A stretch of DNA of 40,684 nucleotides from an uncultured Lachnospiraceae bacterium (GTDB lineage Bacteria > Bacillota > Clostridia > Lachnospirales > Lachnospiraceae). Position numbers and translations under genes: made by a program. The DNA lies in NCBI GenBank assembly GCA_910578885.1, contig CAJTSH010000028.1, positions 1-40,684 of the forward strand. Direction: 5' to 3'. The notes below the pieces were generated by a model, which was not told the origin of the DNA, made no database searches, and saw nothing but the letters and a program-made list of their open reading frames with translations. Below, piece by piece: positions 24,511-32,371 of this stretch; position 1 is the stretch's first letter; each line of letters begins with the position of its first letter.

Positions 24511-24534
24511 CCCATTTTATCCAAAAGTTAACAT
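24504..24534. promoter_or_regulatory. BirA (biotin repressor) operator
   Basis: TTGTCAAC (24504-24511) and GTTAACAT (24527-24534) form an inverted repeat with a 15-bp spacer. This matches the Firmicute BirA site TTGTTAAC-N14-16-GTTAACAA with two changes. It overlaps the bioY -35 box, so bound BirA would block RNA polymerase. Confidence 0.75.
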
Positions 24535-24566
24535 TTCGATTAACAATGCGGTCTAAAGCCAAGCTG

Positions 24567-25598
24567 TCAGCAGTATGATTCATTCGAAACTCTTACAAGA
24601 TTTTCCAGCGTGTGTAATGCCTTGCCGCTGTCAATCGTCTCTGCTGCAAGAGCAATTCCTTCTGCAACAGACTCTGCCAAATCCCCAACATATAAGGTTG
24701 CTCCTGCATTCAACAATACGATATCACGCTTTGCTCCAGTCTCTTTGCCGGATAGAATATCCTTCGTGATTACTGCGTTTGCCGCTCCGTCGCCGCCTCT
24801 TATATCTTCCAACGAGGCTCTCTTCATTCCAAATTCTTCCGGCGTCAGCGTAAAGGTCGCTACTGCTCCATCACGGATTTCGGAAACTACGGTATCCGCA
24901 GTTATCGCAATCTCATCCATATTGTCTTTCCCGCTTACTACAAAGGCCCGCTCCACTCCAAGTCTGCTCATACATTTTGCAATTTTTTCCGTCAATGCAC
25001 AGTCATAAACCCCGACTACCATATTTTTCGCACGGGATGGGTTTGCAAGCGGTCCTAAAATGTTAAACACGGTACGGATTCCCATTTCATTTCTCGCCTG
25101 ACCGACAAACCGCATGGATTTATTGAACAATTGTGCAAACATAAAGCCGATTCCCACTTCTTCCACACACTTTTCCACCAAAGCCGGCTCCGCCATAATG
25201 TTAACGCCAAGGGATTCCAGTACATCTCCGGCTCCGCTTTTTGAAGAAATCGAACGGTTTCCATGCTTTGCCACCGGAAGCCCGGCGGCAGCCACTACAA
25301 ATGCCGCAGTTGTGGAAATGTTGAAGGTAAAAGTCCGGTCTCCGCCGGTTCCCACCAAATCCACATAATTATCAACCTTTGGCGATATCGTATCCGCCTT
25401 CTCCCGAAGTACCGATGCAAATCCGATCAATTCCTCCAGCGTCTCTCCCTTCGTTCTAAGTGCAGTCAAAGCTGCGCCTAACTGCGCTTGAGTTGCCTCT
25501 CCGCTTAGCATAATTCCCATGACTTCTTTTGCTTCTTCTTCCGTCAGATTCTTTCCGTCCGCTATTTTTGCAATCGCATCTTTCATTCCAAATTCCAT
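24567..25598 (-). CDS. trpD: Anthranilate phosphoribosyltransferase
   Basis: A 343-aa enzyme that joins anthranilate to PRPP in tryptophan synthesis. The glycosyltransferase family 3 motifs are present: DLVGTGGDRTFTFNIST (PRPP-binding, about residues 81-97), KHGNRSISSKSGAGDVLE and NILGPLANP. Full length. GGAGTG lies 9 bp before ATG. It is the last gene of the trp run, 58 bp after trpA, whereas trpD normally follows trpG. I see no strong terminator after it. Confidence 0.96.
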   Translation of the reverse strand: MEFGMKDAIAKIADGKNLTEEEAKEVMGIMLSGEATQAQLGAALTALRTKGETLEELIGFASVLREKADTISPKVDNYVDLVGTGGDRTFTFNISTTAAFVVAAAGLPVAKHGNRSISSKSGAGDVLESLGVNIMAEPALVEKCVEEVGIGFMFAQLFNKSMRFVGQARNEMGIRTVFNILGPLANPSRAKNMVVGVYDCALTEKIAKCMSRLGVERAFVVSGKDNMDEIAITADTVVSEIRDGAVATFTLTPEEFGMKRASLEDIRGGDGAANAVITKDILSGKETGAKRDIVLLNAGATLYVGDLAESVAEGIALAAETIDSGKALHTLENLVRVSNESYC

Positions 25599-25656
25599 GT
25601 TTCTGCACTCCTTTTACGATTAACGAGTTTTCACTCCTGACTAATTTCACATCCGT

Positions 25657-26466
25657 TTACATATTCAACTCTTTTTTAAAGGTTCTTACATATTCTTCTG
25701 CCGCTGTGGGACTATAATTATTCTCTTCCAGCAAATTGATGAAATGAGAACCGACAATCGCTCCGTCAATGATATCCTTCATCGGCTTTACATCTGCTGC
25801 GGTGCGGATACCAAATCCCATCATCACAGGAATCGGCGAAACCTCTTTTACCTTTGTAAGATAGTTTACAATCTCCTTGTGGAAATCTGCTGCCTGACCG
25901 GTCACGCCCATAGAGGAAACGCAGTAAACAAAACCTCTCGCATCCTTTAAAATCATTGGTATGCGCCCTGCGGACACCGGGGATACAAGCTGAATCAGAA
26001 TCGGGGTTTCACAACCCTTTTCTTTCTCTGCCTCCAGTAATGCCGCCTTTAGTTCTCCCTGCTCCTCAAAGGGAAGATCCGGAATAATCAGACCATCTAC
26101 CCCTGCATTCACACAGCTTTCCACAAATGCTTTAACGCCATAATAGAGAATCGTGTTGTAATACATCATAAAAGCAATCGGTATCTCTGCCCCCTGCGCA
26201 CGTAAGGATTCCACCTCTTTTAAAACCCCTTTCAGATTAACCCCCTGACAGATTGCTTTATAAGACGCCGCCTGAATCACCGGTCCGTCCGCAACCGGAT
26301 CTGAAAACGGGATTCCCAGCTCCAAAACGTCGCATCCCGCAGCTTCATTTGCCCGGATAATCGCTTTCATGCCCTCCATGTCCGGCAATCCGGCAGTCAT
26401 ATATGTGATAAATGCTTTTTCTTGCTTCTCCTGCAATTGTTTCATTCTTGCTTCTATACGGTTCAT
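25657..26466 (-). CDS. trpA: Tryptophan synthase alpha subunit
   Basis: A 269-aa TIM-barrel protein that splits indole-3-glycerol phosphate to indole and glyceraldehyde-3-phosphate, passing indole to TrpB. Catalytic residues: Glu in LELGIPFSDPVADGP and Asp in GLIIPDLPFEE; the phosphate loop GFGIRTAADV is also visible. AAGGAGGAGC precedes the start, 10 bp after trpB. Confidence 0.97.
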   Translation of the reverse strand: MNRIEARMKQLQEKQEKAFITYMTAGLPDMEGMKAIIRANEAAGCDVLELGIPFSDPVADGPVIQAASYKAICQGVNLKGVLKEVESLRAQGAEIPIAFMMYYNTILYYGVKAFVESCVNAGVDGLIIPDLPFEEQGELKAALLEAEKEKGCETPILIQLVSPVSAGRIPMILKDARGFVYCVSSMGVTGQAADFHKEIVNYLTKVKEVSPIPVMMGFGIRTAADVKPMKDIIDGAIVGSHFINLLEENNYSPTAAEEYVRTFKKELNM

Positions 26467-26476
26467 ACGCTCCTCC

Positions 26477-27661
26477 TTAATTCTGGTATCCCTTGCCTGC
26501 CAGATAATCCGCTATCGTGTGCACATCCTTATCTCCCCGTCCCGAAAGGCAGACTATCATGATTTCATCCTTGCCCATCTTTGCCGCCTGCTTTTTGGCA
26601 TACGCCATCGCATGGGCGCTTTCAATTGCGGGAATAATCCCCTCCAGCTTTGATAACTCCATCAATGCATCCATTGCCTCCACGTCGGTGATGGATACGT
26701 ATTCCGCTCTCCCCGTATCCTTTAAGTAAGCGTGTTCCGGTCCGACCCCAGGATAGTCCAGCCCTGCGGAAATCGAATGCGCCAACTGCACATTTCCGTC
26801 CTCATCCTGCAGCAGATAGGAACGCATTCCATGCAAAGTTCCCGGTTTTCCAAGCGCCATTGCACTGGCGTGCTGCCCCGTTTCAATTCCAAGCCCTGCC
26901 GCTTCCACGCCAATCAGCTTTACTTCTTTCTCATCAATAAAATCTGCGAACATTCCGATGGAATTCGAGCCGCCCCCTACACATGCCATAACGACATCCG
27001 GCAAACGTCCTTCCTTTTCCAAAATCTGCTTTTTTGCCTCCCGGCTGATAACGCTCTGGAACTCTTTTACGATTTTAGGATACGGATAGGGACCTACTGC
27101 GGAACCAATAATATAAAAGGTATCCTCCGCCGTTTTTGCCCATGTCCGGATTGCTTCATTTGTCGCATCCTTCAAGGTGTTGCTGCCAGATGTGACTTTT
27201 ACCACTTTTGCGCCTAACATCTCCATTCGAAGGACATTCAGCTTCTGCCTCTCCATATCCTCTGCGCCCATGTATACGGTACATTCCATATCAAAAAGCG
27301 CCGCTCCCGTCGCCGTTGCCACTCCATGCTGTCCTGCACCGGTCTCTGCAATGACCTTCGTCTTTCCCATCCGTTTTGCCAAAAGAATCTGCCCGATGAC
27401 ATTGTTAATCTTGTGCGCCCCCGTATGATTTAAATCCTCGCGTTTTAAATAAATTTTCGTTCCATACGCTTCACTTAACCGCTCCGCAAAATAGAGCGGC
27501 GTTTCCCGTCCTACGTATTCCCTTAAATAATACGCACACTCCTTTAAAAATTCCGGATCGCGGATTGCCTCCTCATATGCCGCATCCAATTCCTGCAGAG
27601 TATTCATCAGGGATTCCGCTACATACTGTCCGCCAAATTCTCCATAATATCTCTTATCCAT
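26477..27661 (-). CDS. trpB: Tryptophan synthase beta subunit
   Basis: A 394-aa PLP enzyme that makes tryptophan from indole and serine. The start MDKRYYGEFGGQYVAE is chosen because GGAGG lies 5 bp before ATG 27659-27661; the frame extends 11 codons further without support. Lys of LNHTGAHKINNV binds PLP, GAGQHGVATAT lies in the active site, and GGGSNSIGMF holds the cofactor phosphate. TrpB1-type, as expected next to trpA. Confidence 0.97.
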   Translation of the reverse strand: MDKRYYGEFGGQYVAESLMNTLQELDAAYEEAIRDPEFLKECAYYLREYVGRETPLYFAERLSEAYGTKIYLKREDLNHTGAHKINNVIGQILLAKRMGKTKVIAETGAGQHGVATATGAALFDMECTVYMGAEDMERQKLNVLRMEMLGAKVVKVTSGSNTLKDATNEAIRTWAKTAEDTFYIIGSAVGPYPYPKIVKEFQSVISREAKKQILEKEGRLPDVVMACVGGGSNSIGMFADFIDEKEVKLIGVEAAGLGIETGQHASAMALGKPGTLHGMRSYLLQDEDGNVQLAHSISAGLDYPGVGPEHAYLKDTGRAEYVSITDVEAMDALMELSKLEGIIPAIESAHAMAYAKKQAAKMGKDEIMIVCLSGRGDKDVHTIADYLAGKGYQN

Positions 27662-27715
27662 GTTTTCCTCCATTCCGTGCGTTTTTCTGCACATATAGGT
27701 GGTTCATGAAAGAAT

Positions 27716-28381
27716 TCACCTTATTCTTTCACTCTTTCGCACCTCTTTCACAAATTCTTCGATTTTTTCTTTCTCTTTTCCGTCTTTTCCCTCTACACCG
27801 GAGCTGACATCCACCACATCCGGCGAAAAAATGCGGATTCCTTCCGATACATTTTGGGCTTTTAATCCGCCTGCCAGTATAAAGGTCTTTTCTTTCATTT
27901 TATGAAGCAAATCTGCAAAGGCTTTCGCTTCCGGAGCGTCTTCTTCTGCATCCTCCCAACGGAAAGTCTCACCGCCTCCATAGGAAGCTCCATCCACCAC
28001 AAACCCGGTAAGCTGCGGAATAAAAAAAGCTTTCTCCCGCTCTAATTGCTCCTTTGCCTCCCTGATACTCTGAATGTTTACCGCCCGCCAGATTGGAAGC
28101 TTACAGGACTTTAGAACCGACTCCTTCCATTCCCTATGAACCTGTAAGATATCAAACCCCGCCTGCTCTATGCTCTGCACCAATTCTGCATCTGGGCTTA
28201 CCGTAACGGCCGTCCTTTTCACATTCTTATCCAGCAGGTTCATCAGCTTTTTTGCCTGTGAAATGCTGACATTCCGCTTGCTTTTCTCATAAAAGACAAA
28301 ACCTGCATAATCCACTTGATTTTGATTTAAATACTCTGTTTCTTCCGGTCTTGTAATCCCGCATATCTTAATCTGCGGCAT
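27716..28381 (-). CDS. trpF: Phosphoribosylanthranilate isomerase
   Basis: A 221-aa TIM barrel that isomerises N-(5-phosphoribosyl)anthranilate. Motifs: KICGITRPEE with the catalytic Cys near the start, DYAGFVFYEKSKR, and the C-terminal PDVVDVSSGVEGKDGKEK phosphate-binding end. GGTG lies 6 bp before ATG 28379-28381; an ATG six codons earlier has AGGAG only 2 bp away and is less likely. A ten-residue acidic run (EDAEEDAPEAK) sits in the loop before the last helices. Confidence 0.93.
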   Translation of the reverse strand: MPQIKICGITRPEETEYLNQNQVDYAGFVFYEKSKRNVSISQAKKLMNLLDKNVKRTAVTVSPDAELVQSIEQAGFDILQVHREWKESVLKSCKLPIWRAVNIQSIREAKEQLEREKAFFIPQLTGFVVDGASYGGGETFRWEDAEEDAPEAKAFADLLHKMKEKTFILAGGLKAQNVSEGIRIFSPDVVDVSSGVEGKDGKEKEKIEEFVKEVRKSERIR

Positions 28382-28438
28382 ACGCTTCACCTGCCTCATT
28401 TCTCCTATATAGGAAACATCAAATTTATTTCCCGTTTA

Positions 28439-29227
28439 CTATAATTGCTTCCAGTGTCTGGCTAACTGCTTCGGATTCTCCGCTTCCATAAAAGCTCTTC
28501 CGATCAGAAATGCGTCCACCCTGCTGTCTAAGAGATACCGCACATCCTCATCCTTAACAATTCCGCTCTCAGCTACAAATACTTTGTCATCCGGAACCAT
28601 CTTCGATAAACGTCTGGTCGTGTCCAGCCGAATTGTAAAATCTCTCAAATCCCGGTTATTTACACCGATAATTCTGGCGTCCAGCCTTAACGCCCGTTCC
28701 ATTTCCGCCTCATCATGTGTCTCCACCAGTACGTCCAGTCCCAGCTCCCTTGCCAGTTGATAAAAATCCTTCATCTGTACATCATCCAGAATCGCTGCAA
28801 TCAATAGCACTGCATCGCTTCCAATTGCTTTCGCCTCGTAAAATTGATACTCGTCAATCATAAAATCCTTCCGCAGAATCGGAAGCGGCGACATGATACG
28901 TATCTGCTTCAGATAATCAATGTTTCCATGAAAATGATCCTCTTCCGTCAGACAGGAAATCGCATCCACCGATGCGTTGTATTCCTCCATCCGCTCTGTA
29001 AGCAAAATCTTGCTCTGGATTGTTCCAAGACTTGGTGACGCTTTCTTAAATTCTCCGATAATGGAAAGTCCCGGCGCCTTTAATGCGTCATAGAAGCTGC
29101 GTTTAGGTGTATTTTTATTGCTGTGCGCTTCCTTCTCCGCTTCTTTACGAATCTTTTCTAAGGGAATCTGCTGCACGATTTCTATTAACCGACGCTTTTT
29201 ATCTGCCACAATTTCATCTAAAATCAT
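28439..29227 (-). CDS. trpC: Indole-3-glycerol phosphate synthase
   Basis: A 262-aa TIM barrel that closes the indole ring. Motifs of the family: GEFKKASPSLG (catalytic Lys), PILRKDFMIDEYQ, DAVLLIAAIL, IIGVNNRDLRDF and VAESGI near the C-terminus. ATAAGGAGG precedes the start; 16 bp after trpG. It is a separate protein, not fused to TrpF. Confidence 0.97.
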   Translation of the reverse strand: MILDEIVADKKRRLIEIVQQIPLEKIRKEAEKEAHSNKNTPKRSFYDALKAPGLSIIGEFKKASPSLGTIQSKILLTERMEEYNASVDAISCLTEEDHFHGNIDYLKQIRIMSPLPILRKDFMIDEYQFYEAKAIGSDAVLLIAAILDDVQMKDFYQLARELGLDVLVETHDEAEMERALRLDARIIGVNNRDLRDFTIRLDTTRRLSKMVPDDKVFVAESGIVKDEDVRYLLDSRVDAFLIGRAFMEAENPKQLARHWKQL

Positions 29228-29243
29228 CTTTGCCTCCTTATTT

Positions 29244-29813
29244 TTACACTCTGCCGTTCACAAAATTCTCAAGCATCCGCTTGCCATGCTCCGTGTAAAT
29301 GGATTCCGGATGGAACTGTAAGCCTACTACCGGATATTCCTTGTGGCGCATCGCCATGATTTCTCCATCCTCTGTCTCGGCAAGAATACTTAAGCAATCA
29401 GGCAAATCCTCCTTCTGTACGGCAAGGGAATGGTATCTCGCAACCTTAATGGGCGTGTCGATTCCAAGAAAGATACTGCTTCCATTATGCCAAATAACAG
29501 ACTGCTTTCCATGAAACAGCTTCTTGGCATAAGAGACCGTACCGCCCAGCGCCTCTCCGATGCACTGATGCCCCAGACAGATGCCAAGTATCGGCTTCTT
29601 GTCATAAAATTCCTTTACGACGTCCATGCAGATTCCAGCCTCCTTCGGGTTCTTCGGACCGGGTGATAAAACAATCCTCTCTGGGTCTAATACCTTAATT
29701 TCCTCTAATGTCATTTCATCATTCCGTATGACCTTGATATCATCCTGAAAGATTCCCATATACTGATACAGGTTATAGGTAAATGAATCATAATTGTCAA
29801 TCAACAATATCAT
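29244..29813 (-). CDS. trpG: Anthranilate synthase component II (glutamine amidotransferase)
   Basis: A 189-aa class I amidotransferase that supplies ammonia to TrpE. Nucleophile Cys in LGICLGHQCIGEA (about residue 79) and the His/Glu pair in GLQFHPESI. The start overlaps the trpE stop by 4 bp (ATGA), so the two subunits are translationally coupled. It could also serve PabA in folate synthesis; no pabB is here. Confidence 0.96.
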   Translation of the reverse strand: MILLIDNYDSFTYNLYQYMGIFQDDIKVIRNDEMTLEEIKVLDPERIVLSPGPKNPKEAGICMDVVKEFYDKKPILGICLGHQCIGEALGGTVSYAKKLFHGKQSVIWHNGSSIFLGIDTPIKVARYHSLAVQKEDLPDCLSILAETEDGEIMAMRHKEYPVVGLQFHPESIYTEHGKRMLENFVNGRV

Positions 29814-31219
29814 AAGTTCTCCTCCTCTACCAGCGTCTTCGCCAATGCCATTACTTTATTGCAGCATTCCTGATATTCATTTTCCGGTACGGAATCTGCC
29901 ACGATTCCGGCGCCAGCCTGTAAATACACTTTATTACCTTTCTTTATCATGGTACGTATGGTAATACAGAAATCCATATCCCCGCTAAAATCTATATATC
30001 CGGTCGCACCGCCGTAAAGACCTCTGCGCACCGTCTCCAATTCGTCAATAATTTCCATTGCACGGATCTTCGGAGCGCCGCTTAAAGTCCCTGCCGGAAG
30101 GAAGGAGGATATCAAATCCATCGGGTGGAATTCTCCTTTTTTTCTCCCCTCTACCATAGATACGATGTGCATGACGTGGGAATAATTCTGCACCTCCATA
30201 AATTGTGTCACCTTTACGGTTCCAAACTCTGAAATCCTTCCCATGTCATTTCTTGCAAGATCTACCAGCATGACATGTTCTGCTCTCTCTTTTTCGTCTC
30301 CCAGAAGATCCGCCTTCAAAACGGCATCCTCTTCCACATCCTTTCCGCGCTTTCTCGTTCCCGCTATCGGGCAGGTAAATACCCGGTTGCCCTGCTGTTT
30401 CACAATCATCTCCGGCGAACTTCCAATTACCTCAAATTCTCCGAAGTTAAAATAATAGAGGTATGGGGATGGGTTCAATTCCCTTAACTCCTTGTATAAT
30501 TCGAATCCCTTCTGTCCTGTCTCAATTGTCCAGCGCTGAGACAAAACCGTTTGAAAAATATGTCCTTCCCGGATATATTCCTTAATTTTTTCCACCTTTT
30601 CGCTGTATTCCTCCAAAGTATCTGATTTCTTAATAATCCTTCCATCATGGCTGAAATTCTTTTTGATTTCCTGAGAACCGCTTCTTGCCTTCTCAATCAT
30701 CGCTTCTGCCGCTTCCACTGCACGCCTTTTTCCCTCTTCACTGTCCTCTTCCAGAACAATTCCTGTCAAGGTCTCTGCCACATGGTCTACCACAATGAAT
30801 TTCGTCATCAGCATCATCTGAATTGTTTCGATTCCGATTTCCTCCGGGTTATCATCCGGTAATTTTTCTGCATACCGGACAAAATCATATCCAAGATTTC
30901 CGACCAGTCCGCCGGAAAAATTCAATTCTCCGTTATCTTTGAGGATCTCAAAATCACTATAGTATTCTTTTAATAATGCAAGCGGATTTCCTTCGTGCAC
31001 TTCCGTCTCCCCATCCGCTCTTGTAATCACCAGCGAATTCCCTTTCGACGTAAGAATCTCCTCTGGATTTGCCCCGAAAAAAGTGTAACGGTCATAGTTT
31101 TTATCATAGCTTTCCAACAAGAATCCGGTGTCAGATCCTACCAGATTCTGGTACATGCCTATCGCTGTTTCATTTACGATGCTTACTGTTTTCTTGTATA
31201 CCCGTCTGATTCGCTTCAT
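29810..31219 (-). CDS. trpE: Anthranilate synthase component I
   Basis: A 469-aa chorismate-using enzyme, first step of tryptophan synthesis. GFLLESYDK near residue 33 contains the LLES motif that binds tryptophan for feedback inhibition. The chorismate-binding part shows FTCPIAGTRKRGKD, DLARNDMGRI and AGTLSGAPKIRAMEIIDELE. The start follows AAAGGAGGATTACA. First gene of trpE-G-C-F-B-A-D, behind a T-box leader. Confidence 0.97.
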   Translation of the reverse strand: MKRIRRVYKKTVSIVNETAIGMYQNLVGSDTGFLLESYDKNYDRYTFFGANPEEILTSKGNSLVITRADGETEVHEGNPLALLKEYYSDFEILKDNGELNFSGGLVGNLGYDFVRYAEKLPDDNPEEIGIETIQMMLMTKFIVVDHVAETLTGIVLEEDSEEGKRRAVEAAEAMIEKARSGSQEIKKNFSHDGRIIKKSDTLEEYSEKVEKIKEYIREGHIFQTVLSQRWTIETGQKGFELYKELRELNPSPYLYYFNFGEFEVIGSSPEMIVKQQGNRVFTCPIAGTRKRGKDVEEDAVLKADLLGDEKERAEHVMLVDLARNDMGRISEFGTVKVTQFMEVQNYSHVMHIVSMVEGRKKGEFHPMDLISSFLPAGTLSGAPKIRAMEIIDELETVRRGLYGGATGYIDFSGDMDFCITIRTMIKKGNKVYLQAGAGIVADSVPENEYQECCNKVMALAKTLVEEENL

Positions 31220-31251
31220 TGTAATCCTCCTTTATGATCCAGATTTATGAT

Positions 31252-31292
31252 AAAAAAAGTCCCTGAAACAGAAAAATTTCTGTTCCAGGGAC
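31252..31292 (-). terminator. Attenuator terminator of the trp T-box
   Basis: On the minus strand GTCCCTGgAACAGAA - ATTT - TTCTGTTtCAGGGAC is followed by seven T. The 5' arm follows the T-box sequence, as required for alternative antiterminator pairing. Confidence 0.92.
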
Positions 31293-31609
31293 GATAGATT
31301 CGTGGTGCCACCCTTATTCGCAAGAAAAAAAAGAAAAGGCAGATGCTTCCAATCGGAAATATCTGCCACCAATTCAACCTTACCTCATTCAATACGGAAT
31401 CAAAGTTTCAAACCGCTCAAGTTCAAATCAATTGATTCGATATCTGTCCCCTGTAACGTGGGGGTACGGCATCCGCTACTATACTTTCACTTTGCATCTC
31501 ACAAATCCATTCCGTTCAAACTATCCTGCCGTCTTCCACCAAGCGACGGCTCTCTGTGAAGAATCATTCGACGTACTACTTCTGCTCATTGATTTTATCA
31601 TTTTAAACT
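31252..31609 (-). ncRNA. Tryptophan T-box leader
   Basis: The roughly 355-nt leader of trpE has the T-box sequence AAGGGTGGCACCACG (complement at 31301-31315), which pairs with the acceptor end of uncharged tRNA. An intrinsic terminator (31252-31292) follows. In stem I, GAACGGAA is followed by TGG (complement at 31507-31509), the tryptophan specifier codon. Uncharged tRNA-Trp should stabilise the antiterminator and switch the operon on. Confidence 0.93.
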
Positions 31610-31615
31610 GTATTT

Positions 31616-31644
31616 ACTTTAGCACAGTCCTGCGGTGCTGTCAA
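31616..31644 (-). promoter_or_regulatory. trp operon promoter
   Basis: On the minus strand TTGACA (31639-31644), 17-bp spacer, TGC-TAAAGT (31616-31621), just upstream of the T-box leader. Confidence 0.75.
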
Positions 31645-31674
31645 TAGTTTTTTGAGTTGCTTTTGTTGCGGTTA

Positions 31675-31938
31675 CTATTTAATCACAAACCTCATATCAT
31701 CCCTCAGCGTCATATCATATTCCGCCACATAATCAATGCGGATGTAACTGGATTCCTTTAACTCATCAATAAACTGCTCAATCTCATAAGGTTCTCCCTG
31801 AACCTCTGCCTCCACCGTACCATTATAATTATTCATCACATATCCGGTCAGACCCAAAGAAACGGCAATACTGTGCGCCCGATAGCGGAAGCCGACTCCC
31901 TGTACCCTCCCGGTAAATGTCAAATGCTTTCTTATCAT
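31675..31938 (-). CDS. acyP: Acylphosphatase
   Basis: An 87-aa enzyme that hydrolyses acyl phosphates such as carbamoyl or acetyl phosphate. The signature GRVQGVGFRYRAHSIA contains the phosphate-binding Arg, and GYVMNNYNGTVE contains the catalytic Asn. The start at ATG 31936-31938 follows AGGAGAAATTC; a longer frame to 31995 runs through the preceding terminator. There is no room for a promoter between that terminator and the gene, so expression may rely on read-through or a promoter inside the HPr end. Confidence 0.93.
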   Translation of the reverse strand: MIRKHLTFTGRVQGVGFRYRAHSIAVSLGLTGYVMNNYNGTVEAEVQGEPYEIEQFIDELKESSYIRIDYVAEYDMTLRDDMRFVIK

Positions 31939-31960
31939 GAATTTCTCCTGTCTAAATGCT

Positions 31961-32004
31961 AAAATCCCGGGAGCTGCTGCATTGTCATTGCTCACAGCCC
32001 CGGG
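31961..32004 (-). terminator. Terminator after the HPr gene
   Basis: On the minus strand CCCGGGGCTG pairs with CAGCTCCCGGG and is followed by ATTTT. It closes the fructose PTS operon. Confidence 0.7.
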
Positions 32005-32058
32005 TTCTCTAAATTCCTACAATAATATGTTTCTCCATTTTCATGGAGCTTCAAACAA

Positions 32059-32316
32059 CTACAGATTCTCTTTCAAAAAATTACTCAATGCTTCTATCGC
32101 AGTATCCTCATCCTCCCCATCCGCCTTCACTACAACCTCAGATCCCTTTTTTGCTCCAAGGCTCATAACGCCTAAAATTCTTTTGGCATCCACATTTTTC
32201 CCATCCTTCCCAATGGTAACCTTTGAGGCAAAGCCTGCTGCAAGCTTAACAAAAAGCCCTGCCGGTCTGGCGTGAATCCCCTGCCCATCTGTAATCGTGT
32301 AAGAAAATTCCTTCAT
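32059..32316 (-). CDS. HPr-like phosphocarrier protein lacking Ser46
   Basis: An 85-aa HPr that carries phosphate from enzyme I to enzyme II of the PTS. The active-site His15 is in QGIHARPAG. The usual regulatory site KSIMGVMSLG reads AKRILGVMSLG here, so residue 46 is Arg, not Ser. HPr kinase could therefore not phosphorylate it, and it should not act as a CcpA co-repressor. It lies 55 bp after fruA in the fructose operon, which suggests a dedicated carrier for fructose import; a general ptsH should exist elsewhere. GGAGG precedes the start. Confidence 0.92.
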   Translation of the reverse strand: MKEFSYTITDGQGIHARPAGLFVKLAAGFASKVTIGKDGKNVDAKRILGVMSLGAKKGSEVVVKADGEDEDTAIEALSNFLKENL

Positions 32317-32371
32317 CTCTGTTTCCTCCGTATTCGTTTATAGATATTTGTTGTTTGTACGATGACTAATC

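Noticed and set aside
31293..31640. Small plus-strand open frames in front of trpE
   Set aside because: They lie inside the T-box leader, on the opposite strand, with no ribosome binding site.
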